A DNA stretch of 19,262 nucleotides from JAUVZF01 sp035529015 (GCA_035529015.1 DATKXP010000528.1:1-19262), one strand, 5' to 3'. Shown: positions 9,556 through 15,594, numbered from the stretch's first letter. Program-made: numbers and translations. The notes: generated by a model not told the origin, from the letters alone.

Positions 9556-10557
9556 GTGCGCTTGGCGATTGACGCCATGGGCGGCGACAACGCGCCGGGT
9601 GAGGTCGTCCGCGGCGTGCTGGCGGCACGCGATGCCTTGCCCCACGAAGAGTTCCTCCTCGTGGGGGACCGGGGGGCCCTCGAAACCGAACTTGACGCCG
9701 CCCGGGCCTCCCGCCAGCGCCTCACCGTCGTCCACGCCTCCGAACGGGTGACCATGGCCGAACCGCCCGTCGAGGCCGTCCGCAGAAAGCCCGACTCCTC
9801 CATGCGACGCGCCGTCGAACTCATGGCCAAGGGCCAGGCCGACGCCGTCGTCAGCGCCGGCAACACCGGCGCCTTCGTCGCGGCGGCCCACATGATTGCC
9901 AAGCGACTGCCGGGCGTCCGGCGGCCGGGCATCAGCGTCGTGTTCCCCACGTTCCACGGGCCGGTCGTCGTCATCGACGTCGGCGCCAACGTGGACAGCC
10001 GGCCCGTCCACCTGCTCCAGTACGGTGTCATGGCCAGCGTGTACGCCCGCGAGGTCTTCGACATCGCCCGGCCGCGAGTCGGAATCCTCAGCATCGGCGA
10101 AGAGAGCGACAAGGGCAACGAACTCGCCCGAGAAGCCCGGGAACTCATGGAGCGATCCCGACTGCGATTCGGCGGGAATGCCGAGGGACGCGACGTCTTC
10201 AACGGGCGTTTCGACGTCGTCGTCTGCGACGGCTTCGTCGGCAACATCGTCCTCAAGTGCGTCGAAGCCCTGGCCGAGAGCGTCTTCCAGACCATCCTTC
10301 AGGAGGTGGGCGCTTTGGAGTCCGACGCCAGGACCGCGCTGCTGCCGCTCATGACCGAACTGCAGCGCCGACACGACGCCGAGGAATACGGCGGGGCGCC
10401 GCTCCTGGGCGTGGACGGCGTCGTCATCATCTGCCACGGAAACGCCAAGGCACGGGGCATCGCCAACGCCCTCCGCGTCGCCGCCACCTACGCCCGACAG
10501 CAGGTCAACCGCATCATCGTCCAGGAGGTGGCCCAGGTGGGAGGAGAGACCGCGTGA
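9556..10557 (+). CDS. plsX: Phosphate acyltransferase PlsX (acyl-ACP:phosphate)
   Basis: 333 residues, normal length. PlsX makes acyl-phosphate from acyl-ACP for the first acylation of glycerol-3-phosphate by PlsY. The family start is clear: RLAIDAMGGDNAPGEVVRG. Further blocks are ADAVVSAGNTGAFVAAA (about 94-110), VVVIDVGANVDSRPVHLLQYG, VGILSIGEESDKGN, CDGFVGNIVLK and a C-terminal HGNAKARGIANALRVA. The start is GTG at 9556; GAGGAGGAG in the last codons of rpmF is the ribosome site. The stop codon overlaps the fabH GTG (GTGA), which indicates translational coupling. Peripheral membrane protein in well-studied cases. Confidence 0.97.
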   Translation: MRLAIDAMGGDNAPGEVVRGVLAARDALPHEEFLLVGDRGALETELDAARASRQRLTVVHASERVTMAEPPVEAVRRKPDSSMRRAVELMAKGQADAVVSAGNTGAFVAAAHMIAKRLPGVRRPGISVVFPTFHGPVVVIDVGANVDSRPVHLLQYGVMASVYAREVFDIARPRVGILSIGEESDKGNELAREARELMERSRLRFGGNAEGRDVFNGRFDVVVCDGFVGNIVLKCVEALAESVFQTILQEVGALESDARTALLPLMTELQRRHDAEEYGGAPLLGVDGVVIICHGNAKARGIANALRVAATYARQQVNRIIVQEVAQVGGETA

Positions 10558-11567
10558 GACGCCGCACGTCCTCCAACTCCCGGCCGGCCAGCGCACGCAT
10601 CGTCGGCACCGGCATGTACGTGCCCGAACGCGTCATGACCAACGAGGACTTTACCCGCATCGTCGAGACCAACGACGAGTGGATCACCCAGCGGACGGGC
10701 ATGAAGCAGCGACGCCTGGCCGAGCACGACCAGGCCACCAGCGACCTGGCCATCGAGGCCTGCCGCAGGGCACTTGACGACGCCGGCGTCGAGCCCGCCG
10801 ACGTGGACCTCGTCATCTGCGCCACCATCACCTCCGACAACACGCTGCCCGCCACCGCGTGCTGGCTCCAGGACCGGCTCGGATGCACCGGTGCCGGCGC
10901 CTTCGACCTGACGGCCGCCTGCAGCGGCCATATCTACGCCCTGGCCCAGGCGCGGGCGGCTGTCCTGACGGGCCAGGCGCGGACCGTCCTCGTCACCAGC
11001 GCCGAGATCCTCTCCCGCATTACCGACTATGCCGACCGGTCCACCTGCGTCCTGTTCGGCGACGGGGCGGGGGCGGCCGTGGTCCAGGCCTCCGACGAGC
11101 CCCATACCGGCATCCTCTACACGACGCTTTACGCCGACGGGTCCGGCGGAAACATGATGCTGCTGCCGGCCGGCGGGTCGCGCACGCCGCCGTCGCACGA
11201 AACCATCGACCGGCGGCTCCACTACATGCAGATCCGCGGCCGCGAGGTCTTCAGGTTCGCGGTCCTCAAGATGCAGGAACTCATCGAGGAGTGCATGACG
11301 GCCTGTGACCTCGCGGTGGACGACGTCAGGCTCGTCATACCCCATCAGGTCAACAAACGCATCATCGACGCCGCCGCCGGCCGCATGGGATTCCCCCCCG
11401 AGAAGGTCTTCCTGAACATCCACAAGTACGGCAACACCGGTGGGGCCAGCGTGGCCATCGCCCACGACGAAGCACGACGCCAGGGCGACCTCGGCCCCGG
11501 CGAGGTGGCCATCCTCATCGCCTTCGGCGGCGGCCTGACCTGGGCCGGCGCCGCCATCCGGCACTAA
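10554..11567 (+). CDS. fabH: Beta-ketoacyl-ACP synthase III (KAS III)
   Basis: 337 residues. FabH condenses acetyl-CoA (or another acyl-CoA) with malonyl-ACP to start fatty-acid chains. The catalytic triad is complete: Cys123 in TAACSGHIYAL, His264 in PHQVNKRI and Asn294 in KYGNTGGASV. Other landmarks are RIVGTGMYVPERVMTN (15-30) and NDEWITQRTGM (40-50). The GTG at 10554 overlaps the plsX stop by four bases and has GGAGGAG (10540-10546) upstream. The open frame continues further into plsX, but the N-terminal family blocks begin just after this GTG. Normally fabD would follow directly; here about 4 kb of other sequence intervenes. Confidence 0.97.
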   Translation: MRRRTSSNSRPASARIVGTGMYVPERVMTNEDFTRIVETNDEWITQRTGMKQRRLAEHDQATSDLAIEACRRALDDAGVEPADVDLVICATITSDNTLPATACWLQDRLGCTGAGAFDLTAACSGHIYALAQARAAVLTGQARTVLVTSAEILSRITDYADRSTCVLFGDGAGAAVVQASDEPHTGILYTTLYADGSGGNMMLLPAGGSRTPPSHETIDRRLHYMQIRGREVFRFAVLKMQELIEECMTACDLAVDDVRLVIPHQVNKRIIDAAAGRMGFPPEKVFLNIHKYGNTGGASVAIAHDEARRQGDLGPGEVAILIAFGGGLTWAGAAIRH

Positions 11568-11656
11568 GCGGGGTGAGGTGAGTGTTCTACGGTTGCTGCG
11601 GGCGAGAGCACGCCTCGGCTCGTGACGGCGTATCCCTGTGCTTCGGGGACATAGCC

Positions 11657-11881
11657 ATGAAGGAACTGGAAACCGTTGTCCTGGCACAGGACCTCCCCCA
11701 GCACGGTCTGCAGGCGGGGGACATTGGCACGATTGTCCTCGTTCACGACGCCGGCGCTGGGTTTGAGGTCGAGTTCATAACCCTCGGCGGCCAGACGGTT
11801 GCCGTCGTGACGCTGGAGCCTTCTCAGGTTCGCCCCGTCGGGCGCCACGAGATCGCCCACGTTCGCCCCGTTGCCGGTTGA
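11657..11881 (+). CDS. Small DUF4926 family protein
   Basis: 74 residues. LETVVLAQDLPQHGLQAGDIGTIV and GFEVEFITLGGQTVAVVTLEPSQVRPV fit the pattern I recall for DUF4926: a short beta-rich protein with a GxxGTIV turn, a VEF strand and a final vvTLe strand. The function is not known. The ATG at 11657 follows GGGGA (11645-11649). An upstream in-frame start at 11582 would add 25 unconserved residues. It is on the same strand as fabH, 89 bases after it, and is the first gene of the stretch that separates fabH from fabD. Its base composition is nearer to the fab genes than to the AT-richer genes that follow. Members of this family often seem to sit beside small accessory genes; no partner is visible here. 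Confidence 0.75.
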   Translation: MKELETVVLAQDLPQHGLQAGDIGTIVLVHDAGAGFEVEFITLGGQTVAVVTLEPSQVRPVGRHEIAHVRPVAG

Positions 11882-11936
11882 GGGACGCCTTCGCGAGCCG
11901 GGTGCCATCCTTTCGCTCGCGACAGCATGCCTTATC

Positions 11937-11973
11937 GCGCCGGGTGCCACTGGCGGCTTGCCCGCCAGTGCCC
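11937..11973 (+). repeat. REP-like palindrome with CTTGC loop
   Basis: Arms CACTGGCGG (11948-11956) and CCGCCAGTG (11962-11970) with loop CTTGC. It matches the reverse complement of 9153-9189 over 37 bases with one difference. A second small hairpin CCCGC/GCGGG follows at 11972-11985. It adjoins the left edge of repeat copy A, and GGGTGCC is shared by both. Confidence 0.8.
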
Positions 11974-11990
11974 CGCATACGCGGGTGTGG

Positions 11991-12188
11991 CGGGTGCCCT
12001 GCCTTCGCCCCCGCAGGCCATCGCGCGCCGCCAGTCTCCGCCGGCAAACATGGCACTTGCGGTTGCACACATTTCGGGGTAGTCTAAACACGTCCCGCTT
12101 CGACAGTGGGTACGCTTGAGTACGGACGTGGGGCCGTTCACATGACCAGATGGCATGGCAGCAAAGTGGATGTCGTGTCCTCCGAACC
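11991..12188 (+). repeat. Dispersed repeat, copy A (upstream of the 87-aa gene)
   Basis: About 198 bp aligning with 12523-12725 over its whole length. The left part reads CGGGTGCCCTGCCTTCGCCC, the middle GGCACTTGCGGTTGCA and CACGTCCCGCTTCGACAGTG, and the right edge ends at CCGAACC (12182-12188), after which the three copies become unrelated. Copy A is the most diverged in its right half (GGGTACGCTTGAGTACGG where B and C have GGCCACGCTTC). It carries the shared promoter at 12057-12085. Confidence 0.88.
12057..12085 (+). promoter_or_regulatory. Promoter in repeat copy A
   Basis: TTGCGG (12057-12062), exactly 17 bases, TAGTCT (12080-12085). Same boxes and spacing in copies B and C. It would drive the 87-aa gene from a leader of roughly 130 bases. 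Confidence 0.55.
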
Positions 12189-12223
12189 GCCCTCGAACCG
12201 CCGCTGAAGGTTGCGTGACGCTC

Positions 12224-12487
12224 ATGAACTCAAAGAAGAAGGCTATTCTTGATCGCATCAAACATCTTGAGGACGCGATTGCCAAAGGACGTGAGTACTT
12301 GGAAAGCGGCAAGCACGCACATTGGCATGGGTTTCGACCTTGGCAAGTCCACAAGGTAAAGGACGGCAAGACGTTGCCGCCTCACAAAGACTGGGTGAAA
12401 AACGTGTTTCTTCCGAGGCAAGAACGGGCACTTAAAAAGGCTGAGAAGGCACTGGAAAAGACTGACTTAGAGTCCCTGGCACAGTGA
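12224..12487 (+). CDS. Small basic protein of unknown function
   Basis: 87 residues, not recognised. It is rich in Lys and His, with helix-forming ends (KKKAILDRIKHLEDAIAKGR and ERALKKAEKALEKTDLESLAQ) and a central His/Trp-rich piece, HAHWHGFRPWQVHKVKDGK. No signal peptide or membrane segment. The ends could form a short coiled coil. The start is uncertain: ATG at 12224 has no good ribosome site, while an in-frame GTG at 12215 has GAAGG (12206-12210) just upstream. Codon use is visibly AT-richer than in the fab genes (many AAA, AAG, CTT, GAT), which suggests horizontal acquisition. Repeat copies A and B flank it. Confidence 0.7.
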   Translation: MNSKKKAILDRIKHLEDAIAKGREYLESGKHAHWHGFRPWQVHKVKDGKTLPPHKDWVKNVFLPRQERALKKAEKALEKTDLESLAQ

Positions 12488-12522
12488 ACGGATTGGTGCT
12501 AACAGGCGGCCGCGTGCCCAGC

Positions 12523-12725
12523 CGGGTGCCCTGCCTTCGCCCCCGCAGCCCATCGCGCGCGGCCAGTCCCCGGCGGCAAATATGGCACTTGCGGTTGCAG
12601 ACACTTCGTGGTAGTCTACACACGTCCCGCTTCGACAGTGGCCACGCTTCAGCACGGACACGGCGCCGTTCACGTGGGCAAACGCCGTGGGAGCAAACGG
12701 AATTAAGTCTTGGGTCCACCGAACC
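12523..12725 (+). repeat. Dispersed repeat, copy B (between the 87-aa gene and the membrane-protein gene)
   Basis: About 203 bp, same extent as copy A and same right edge CCGAACC (12719-12725). The right half contains a stem ACGGCG (12659-12664) with CGCCGT (12683-12688) enclosing a TTCACGTG loop. The right edge overlaps the last six to seven codons and the TAA stop of the minus-strand gene, so that protein ends in repeat-derived residues (RFGGPKT). Confidence 0.88.
12589..12617 (+). promoter_or_regulatory. Promoter in repeat copy B
   Basis: TTGCGG (12589-12594), 17 bases, TAGTCT (12612-12617). It points into the 3' end of the convergent membrane-protein gene, so its product would be antisense to that gene or a short RNA of the repeat itself. 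Confidence 0.5.
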
Positions 12726-13164
12726 GTGTCATGCTATCTTCCTCAAACTCTTTCAGAATCTCCCGTTGCTTCTCAAGCCTCTCGCCACTGCCAGGCCCGA
12801 TCGTCTGCTCAAACTCGTTCCTGAAGAGGCCCGGCTTGACTTCGCCCGACACTATTCTCAGGGCCAGCCTCCGCTCCGGGCCTGTCAGGAGAAGGACGAT
12901 AATCAACCGCGCCAGAACTCTCATCCCAACGACGCCGACAGGGATTGCCACGAGCGCCAAGTACCACTTCGCGAGAAACAGTAAGACTATGCTAGCCAAG
13001 GCGGCTATCAGGCCCCCGGCGAACAGGATGCTTAGGGGTACCCTAGCAAGCGTAATGAACGGTCTCTCAATAGGTGGAAACTGCTCAAGAACCCAAACGA
13101 ACAGACGAAATGCCAAGGCGCCTAGAGCCACTATGTACAGGATGATCCCGATAGCCAGTAACAT
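12703..13164 (-). CDS. Small multi-pass membrane protein of unknown function
   Basis: 153 residues, not recognised. Hydrophobic segments lie at about 2-25 (MLLAIGIILYIVALG...), 43-64 and 67-93, followed by a charged cytoplasmic-type tail (about 96-153) with ERLEKQREILKEFEEDS, probably helical. The ATG at 13164 has AAGGAG six bases upstream, which decides it over an upstream in-frame start at 13224. The last codons and stop fall inside repeat copy B. It is divergent from the 178-aa gene, with promoters facing both ways at 13195-13243. It could be a membrane partner of a neighbouring gene, but nothing in the sequence shows this. Confidence 0.75.
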   Translation of the reverse strand: MLLAIGIILYIVALGALAFRLFVWVLEQFPPIERPFITLARVPLSILFAGGLIAALASIVLLFLAKWYLALVAIPVGVVGMRVLARLIIVLLLTGPERRLALRIVSGEVKPGLFRNEFEQTIGPGSGERLEKQREILKEFEEDSMTRFGGPKT

Positions 13165-13194
13165 GCCGCTCTCCTTCAAAGGAAAACGTTGTCG

Positions 13195-13224
13195 TTGACG
13201 ACAGGCCCGAGATTCGTATATCAT
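13195..13224 (+). promoter_or_regulatory. Promoter for the 178-aa gene
   Basis: TTGACG (13195-13200) followed after 16 bases by TATATC (13217-13222), or after 18 by TATCAT (13219-13224). The predicted start lies about 40 bases before the GTG at 13273. It overlaps the promoter of the divergent membrane-protein gene. Confidence 0.55.
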
Positions 13225-13243
13225 AGTCTTTGATGGGGCTCAA
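13215..13243 (-). promoter_or_regulatory. Promoter for the membrane-protein gene
   Basis: On the minus strand TTGAGC (13243-13238), 17 bases, TATACG (13220-13215). Its -10 shares bases with the -10 of the plus-strand promoter (CGTATATCAT), so polymerase could occupy only one at a time. Confidence 0.5.
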
Positions 13244-13272
13244 GAGAAGAACCACCATCGGAGAGCCACACT

Positions 13273-13809
13273 GTGGCCAGGCCAATCACGTCAGCGGCCC
13301 AGTTCGCCGAGGAACTGGCGAGCTACGTTTACCTCAATGCACTCGGCAAGCGTGAGGTCAGGTCCCTTGCGAAGTCCATCCAGTACCCTATCGGGCTTCT
13401 CAATCCCACGAACAAGTCACGGCTCAGAGGGCAGCTGGCCTTCCTTGATGCTTTCATTGGGACGCTGGCCCTCGGCGAGTGTCTAGGTGAATGCGCTCAG
13501 CTTAGCAGCACTCAGATACAAGACATCGCGGCAGACTACAGGAAGCGCCTGCTAACCCGTTGCATCCCCGAGGAGATGTTGCCCGAGTACGAAACTAGAA
13601 GGAGAGTATGGTGCGAGTTCTTTGCTGAGCCAATCGAGCTGGACGCTACGATGCGACTTGCATCCTCCTTCTACGAACTGCTCACTCGGAGGAAGTGCCC
13701 CGAGGTCCACGGATGCGTCCTAGCATTACGCTTCAACCAATATATTGACCTCTTCCGCATCTCTGTACAACGCTTGGCTCAGGACCTTCGATTGCCTGGC
13801 GACCCGTAG
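13273..13809 (+). CDS. Hypothetical protein, 178 residues
   Basis: Not recognised. It appears soluble and mostly helical: FAEELASYVYLNALGKREV, then LRGQLAFLDAFIGTLALGE, ADYRKRLLTRCIPEEMLPEY and a C-terminal HGCVLALRFNQYIDLFRISV. No signal peptide or zinc motif. The start is GTG at 13273 with GGAG at 13260-13263. Codon use is less GC-biased than in the housekeeping genes here (many ACT, CTA, AGA), pointing to acquisition. It shares a divergent promoter region with the membrane protein, so the two may form one module between repeat copies B and C. The stop codon sits in a hairpin (13802-13829). Confidence 0.72.
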   Translation: MARPITSAAQFAEELASYVYLNALGKREVRSLAKSIQYPIGLLNPTNKSRLRGQLAFLDAFIGTLALGECLGECAQLSSTQIQDIAADYRKRLLTRCIPEEMLPEYETRRRVWCEFFAEPIELDATMRLASSFYELLTRRKCPEVHGCVLALRFNQYIDLFRISVQRLAQDLRLPGDP

Positions 13810-13829
13810 CGTGCTTGCTCCCTACGGGT
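13802..13829 (+). terminator. Hairpin over the stop codon of the 178-aa gene
   Basis: Perfect 8-bp arms ACCCGTAG (13802-13809, including the TAG stop) and CTACGGGT (13822-13829). There is no T-tract, so it may protect the mRNA end rather than terminate. Confidence 0.4.
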
Positions 13830-13880
13830 GACTAAGAGAACAGGCACGGTGACCAGAAGATCCGGCCGCGAACATGGCAC

Positions 13881-13909
13881 TTGCGGTTGCAGACATTTCG
13901 GGGTAGTCT
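13881..13909 (+). promoter_or_regulatory. Promoter in repeat copy C
   Basis: TTGCGG (13881-13886), 17 bases, TAGTCT (13904-13909). It would drive the HEPN-like gene through a long leader of about 250 bases that includes the palindromic insert. Confidence 0.55.
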
Positions 13910-13992
13910 ACACACGTCCCGCTTCGACAGTGGCCACGCTTCGGCACCCTGGCACGGGTCCGCCACGGCGGCCCTCGCCCACAAGTACGGCC

Positions 13993-14068
13993 CGCGGTCA
14001 AGCCACGGCAGGCTCGCCCTGCCAGGGTGCCGCGGTCAAGCCATGGCAGGCTTGCCCTGCCATGGTGG
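13993..14068 (+). repeat. Two tandem 38-bp palindromic units inside copy C
   Basis: Units 13993-14030 and 14031-14068 both begin CGCGGTCAAGCCA and contain GGCAGGCT(C/T)GCCCTGCC. The second is a better palindrome (arms CCATGGCAGG and CCTGCCATGG around the CTTGC-type loop). They differ at a few stem positions. Confidence 0.85.
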
Positions 14069-14169
14069 CCGGCGGACACGGCGCCCTTCACGTGACCAAG
14101 CGCCATGGGAGCAAACCGAGTTAAGTGGCGCGTCCCCCGAACCCAAATGTATGACGAGGAGGAGGATCG

Positions 14170-15018
14170 ATGAGCACCAACACCGGTGTGGCCTGTAAGT
14201 GCAACACTTGCGCAGGACCGCAGTGGTACGACGAGGGTGTGTGCCAAGGTTGCCGCACCAGCCAGGAGATCGAGTTCACCTGGGTTGCTGGGTCTGAAAA
14301 GGGCGGGTCTCCGCGAGCGGCGCCTGCCAAGAAGCTGTGCCTAGAGCCCGACACTTGCAAGCAGCTTGTGGAGGTGTGGACCGACGCGGTCTTGGTGCGC
14401 GCACTCACGCCACACGTGACGTCCGGAGGTCGAGTGCCCCCAGGTCAAACTACTGTAAGCTACTCGTCGCCTGCGGATGGCTGGTACGTAAAACGGGGCG
14501 TGGCTGTCGCTGTGAAACTCAACGTGCCTAGTGGCCAGGGGTTCGCAGACAAGCTCAATCGAGCGGGCGGTTGGACGAATCAGTCTCTCTTGGTGCGGGT
14601 TATGGCGACCTTCGAGGCTGTCGCGGGCGACAGGGACATTCGCGATTTCCGACTGCCCAACAAGCCCGGCATGCGCGAGTTCCATCATGCCCGCCGTTTG
14701 CGCAACAAGATCGCACATGGTAAACCTCTCACTGATCAGAGGCTCGTGCATGAGGCGCAGGAGCTGCTCGGGGCCAAGACTGTTGAGAATGGCACGTGCA
14801 CTCTCGACATCGCTCTTGTGCTCGAGCCTCTTTGGGCACGGCTACTTCTCTACGCCCGGTCACTGGAGAAGGGGTTAGTTGTACCGGCGAGGCCGGCCGT
14901 TGTTGTCACCGAGCCGGACGATACTGGGTTCGATGTTCAGACATTTGGCGGAATGAAGACCGTTCCTAGTACTGGCGTGCCCGCAGACATCGGGGATGTG
15001 ATCTCGCTTCCGGCCTGA
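14170..15018 (+). CDS. Zinc-ribbon protein with a HEPN-like RNxxxH motif
   Basis: 282 residues, family not named. The N-terminus has cysteines C9, C11, C14, C25 and C28; C11-x2-C14 with C25-x2-C28 looks like a zinc ribbon. The middle has helices SLLVRVMATFEAVAGD (139-154), then REFHHARRLRNKIAHGKPL (169-187). RNKIAH (178-183) fits the R-x4-H signature of HEPN domains, many of which are RNases in toxin-antitoxin, abortive-infection or CRISPR systems, while others are structural. The tail (about 235-282) is Val/Pro rich and probably disordered. The ATG at 14170 has GAGGAGGAG six bases upstream, an excellent site. Repeat copy C precedes it and a strong terminator follows. RNase activity is inference; the motif also occurs in non-catalytic HEPN proteins. 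Confidence 0.8.
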   Translation: MSTNTGVACKCNTCAGPQWYDEGVCQGCRTSQEIEFTWVAGSEKGGSPRAAPAKKLCLEPDTCKQLVEVWTDAVLVRALTPHVTSGGRVPPGQTTVSYSSPADGWYVKRGVAVAVKLNVPSGQGFADKLNRAGGWTNQSLLVRVMATFEAVAGDRDIRDFRLPNKPGMREFHHARRLRNKIAHGKPLTDQRLVHEAQELLGAKTVENGTCTLDIALVLEPLWARLLLYARSLEKGLVVPARPAVVVTEPDDTGFDVQTFGGMKTVPSTGVPADIGDVISLPA

Positions 15019-15039
15019 TTTGGGAGCTTTGGGTTGCGA

Positions 15040-15092
15040 TAATGTAGGCGACGCGCCGCAGGGCGCGGTTCACCACGCGCCATAGGAGCGAC
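15040..15092 (+). repeat. Possible degenerate fourth copy (D) of the dispersed repeat
   Basis: Contains GGCGCGGTTCACCACGCGCC (15062-15081), a perfect 6-bp stem around TTCAC, followed by ATAGGAGCGACGG. Copy C has the same order: GGCGC, TTCAC, GCGCCAT, GGAGC. The promoter half is not recognisable. Chance similarity cannot be excluded. Confidence 0.35.
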
Positions 15093-15128
15093 GGCCGTTC
15101 GGGGCCAAGCCCCGAACGGCCTCTTTTT
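15093..15128 (+). terminator. Rho-independent terminator after the HEPN-like gene
   Basis: Perfect 13-bp arms GGCCGTTCGGGGC (15093-15105) and GCCCCGAACGGCC (15109-15121), loop CAA, then TCTTTTT (15122-15128). The only classical terminator in the window. It would insulate fabD from the accessory block. Confidence 0.93.
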
Positions 15129-15594
15129 GTGGGACATCCATGGTGAGCGAGGCGGCACCGGCAGACTCGGTGGCCTGGCCGCCGGCCACGGCACGAGCCG
15201 TACCCGTGCCAGGGAGGCATGCCTTGCCCCTGCGCCTGCTGTTTACCGCCCCTCAGCCGTTCCTGGCGCCCCTGCGGCTTCGCGTGAGCCACGGTTGCCG
15301 TTTGCCGCCCGCCCGAATCCGTGCCGTTCCTGGCGCCCTTGCGGCTTCGCGTGAGGCGCCGTTGCCGTTCGCCGTTCGTTCCGCATTCCGGCATGGGCCT
15401 CCGCTGCCACCCAGCCCGGCCCTTCTCCAGGCTGGTCTGACCGTCATCCCGATGGCCGGCAAGACGGTCGTTGCGCAAAGGGCAGCCGCCTCGCCGGTCG
15501 GCGTCATGCCTGCCCCGTCGGCACGGCACCGTTTTTCGTCTGGACGCGCGTGAAAACGCCGCTACACTGTTGCCTCTTTCGAATGAGGAGGGAT
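15129..15594. other. Non-coding gap before fabD with a 52-bp direct repeat
   Basis: No convincing gene. A 52-base block (15256-15307) recurs at 15323-15374, 67 bases later, with a handful of differences; both contain CTGGCGCCC and GCGGCTTCGCGTGAG. The minus-strand reading (CTCACGCGAAGCCGC) resembles simple dispersed repeats common in many genomes. A 137-codon open frame at 15140-15553 is compositionally repeat-like and is not called. Confidence 0.65.
15540..15568 (+). promoter_or_regulatory. Possible promoter for fabD-fabG-acpP-fabF
   Basis: CTGGAC (15540-15545), 17 bases, TACACT (15563-15568), ending 26 bases before the fabD ATG. The -35 is poor. Some promoter is needed here, because a terminator cuts this cluster off from fabH. 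Confidence 0.35.

Larger units (their letters stand above)
13865..14143 (+). repeat. Dispersed repeat, copy C, interrupted by a 126-bp palindrome-rich insert
   Basis: Starts near CGAACATGGCACTTGCGG, lacks the left part seen in A and B apart from weak similarity back to about 13851, and ends at CCGAACC (14137-14143). It matches copy B closely, but between GCAC (13944-13947) and GGACACGG (14074-14081) a 126-base insert is present. The right half again forms a stem (GGCGC with GCGCC) around TTCACGTG. It lies directly upstream of the HEPN-like gene. Confidence 0.88.

Noticed and set aside
11871..12119. 82- and 69-codon frames in the palindromic stretch after the DUF4926 gene
   Set aside because: They lie across repeat copy A and the REP palindrome, in Arg/Ala/Pro-rich frames without ribosome sites.
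13993..14068. CRISPR-like repeat pair
   Set aside because: The two 38-bp units abut directly with no spacer and are palindromic, so they are tandem REP-type units.
12523..14143. Integron attC sites as an explanation of the repeats
   Set aside because: Copy C has GTTAAGT (14119-14125), which fits the R' consensus GTTRRRY, but copy B has ATTAAGT, copy A has lost it, and no matching RYYYAAC partner or integrase was found.
15140..15553. 137-codon plus-strand frame before fabD
   Set aside because: It reads through the 52-bp direct repeat and palindromic sequence, is rich in Pro, Ala and Arg, and lacks a ribosome site.
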